From Pontibacter deserti (GTDB taxonomy: Bacteria > Bacteroidota > Bacteroidia > Cytophagales > Hymenobacteraceae), in the NCBI RefSeq assembly GCF_023630255.1, contig NZ_JALPRS010000001.1:2294001-2358000 (forward strand): 64,000 bases of DNA. Direction: 5' to 3'. The notes below the pieces were generated by a model that saw nothing but the letters and a program-made list of their open reading frames with translations, did not search any database and had not been told where the DNA came from. Positions 63,333-64,000 of the stretch are shown here, piece by piece (position 1 is the stretch's first letter; each line of letters opens with the position of its first letter). A program made the position numbers and the translations under genes.

Positions 63333-63868
63333 AGCCGTTGTCCAACCCCTCCTTATCTAAGGCGGGGAGCTTTTCTGCTACAGCTATAGTTATGCGGCCA
63401 TAGTTTTATAGCTGCTGTTTTGACACCCCTATAGTCCCCTCAAGGGGACAATAATGTTTTTGCTATACTTTCACCTATAGTTTTATAGGTACAGTACATG
63501 AGCGGACAGGTCGCGACCTGTCCCTACGGAACTATGATCACGAGCAAAGCTATGCAACTATAACTTCCCCTCTAACTATAGTTAACTATCAAACTGATAT
63601 CAGTCTTCGGGTTGAGCGCCTTGTAGATTTCCGGTGCCGGCAAGGCATTGCGAGGAAACGAGCAAAGGGAATGTACACCGCGCGATGCCCGAAGACGAGG
63701 CTCCGCGGCCGTGAGCGCACCAAAGCCAACTATAAAACTGTAGGCAAGTAAAGCTCCCAGAAATAGAGGCAGCTATGGAGGGATAGCTTATTACAAGATG
63801 CTAGTAACGTCAACTATAGGATACATAAGATCCCTCGGCTAACGCTCGGGGTGACAAATAAGACTTAT
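63333..63868 (-). repeat. Interspersed composite repeat, copy C (reverse orientation)
   Basis: Reads as copy B on the opposite strand: the perfect palindrome GGACAGGTCGCGACCTGTCC at 63504-63523, the GGCGCTCAACCCGAAGACTGA block (63611-63631 reversed), GGGAGCTTTACTTGCC near 63744-63759 and a TTAGCCGAGGGATCTTATGT block near 63826-63845. Fills the space between the cupin gene and the convergent partial gene. Dense in AACTATA/TATAGTT. Confidence 0.85.
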
Positions 63869-63870
63869 GC

Positions 63871-63999
63871 TTAACCAACAGCAACATTAGGAGCTTTTAC
63901 AAGAATAGTTTTCAAATTTAGCCTTACCAGATCCCCCATGCATTTACACTTCAGGAACTCGTCTGATTTATGATGTTCTGCCAATTCCTTTTTTAGCTG
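63871..63999 (-). CDS. C-terminal end of a protein running off the right edge (partial)
   Basis: On the minus strand an open frame of 42 residues enters from the window edge (QLKKELAEHHKSDEFLKCKC..) and ends at a TAA at 63871-63873. The last residues (NVAVG) are encoded in DNA that matches the border of the composite repeat (CCAACAGCAAC), so the stop may be supplied by the repeat. The product is not recognised from so short a piece. Confidence 0.4.
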   Translation of the reverse strand, partial: QLKKELAEHHKSDEFLKCKCMGDLVRLNLKTILVKAPNVAVG

Positions 64000-64000
64000 T

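Noticed and set aside
1..64000. CRISPR arrays
   Set aside because: No regularly spaced direct repeats were seen; the composite repeats are far apart and palindromic modules differ in size.
1..64000. tRNA or rRNA genes
   Set aside because: No tRNA-like T-loop plus acceptor pairing or rRNA sequence was recognised by reading; a covariance search was not possible.

Overview
The window reads as chromosome from a member of the Bacteroidota, most likely Cytophagales/Hymenobacteraceae and Pontibacter-like. This is inferred from the SusC/SusD pair, the many Bacteroidota-type -7 promoter boxes (TAnnTTTG, four of them with a well-spaced TTG/TTTG at -33), the large number of lipoprotein and envelope peptidases, and protein families such as DUF3352-like, DUF6044-like, SPW and the TolB-like/Omp85 fusion. 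No rRNA, tRNA, CRISPR array, insertion sequence or prophage was recognised. Gene density is high, and most transcription units end in clear hairpin terminators.

Layout. 0-3.7 kb: a copy of an interspersed repeat, an FdtA-like ketoisomerase plus DegT/DnrJ aminotransferase pair (dTDP-3-amino-sugar synthesis), a DMT transporter and a YigZ-like protein. 3.7-11 kb: a membrane-anchored DUF3352-like protein, a tandem universal stress protein, an ATP-grasp enzyme, dtd, an envelope protein and a MazG-like pyrophosphohydrolase. 11-21 kb: a 1019-residue metallopeptidase-like/beta-propeller/barrel protein, comB, gcvT, a sodium:solute symporter with a 48-residue companion peptide, and a PIG-L deacetylase. 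21-31 kb: accessory small and membrane proteins (a protein with a structured leader, a DUF3221 lipoprotein, an orphan STAS-like protein, VKOR plus SPW), hydrolases, an FAD oxidoreductase, a DUF2975/XRE regulatory pair and a glycine-zipper OmpA protein. 31-41 kb: an M49-like peptidase, lipoproteins, a deoxynucleoside kinase, a large GAF protein, a CDGSH protein and a DUF2007 protein. 41-46 kb: an isolated SusD/SusC pair and acyl-CoA-binding protein. 46-61 kb: an S9A oligopeptidase, a second repeat copy, an MDR oxidoreductase, a GNAT enzyme, a cyclophilin lipoprotein, a GT2/DUF6044 pair, and M13, S9 and M28 peptidases. 61-64 kb: a thioredoxin-like ferredoxin, ferritin, a cupin, a third repeat copy and the C-terminal end of a further gene.

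How the genes fit together. Most loci are housekeeping or envelope functions in short operons. The strongest functional theme is extracytoplasmic peptide degradation (M49, S9A, M13, S9, M28), with nutrient uptake (SusCD, SSS, DMT) beside it.

The most unusual signals are in the DNA rather than in one gene. The heptamers TATASTT/AASTATA (S = C or G) occur at many times chance frequency, in genes, spacers and terminators alike. A composite palindrome-rich repeat of about 540 bp (partial in the first copy) occurs three times; the two complete copies lie between convergent genes. Other points for follow-up are a short peptide coupled to the symporter, a 12-bp inverted repeat beside the start of the DUF2975/XRE operon, a structured leader at 21.2 kb, and a 60-bp perfect palindrome between the ferredoxin and ferritin genes.
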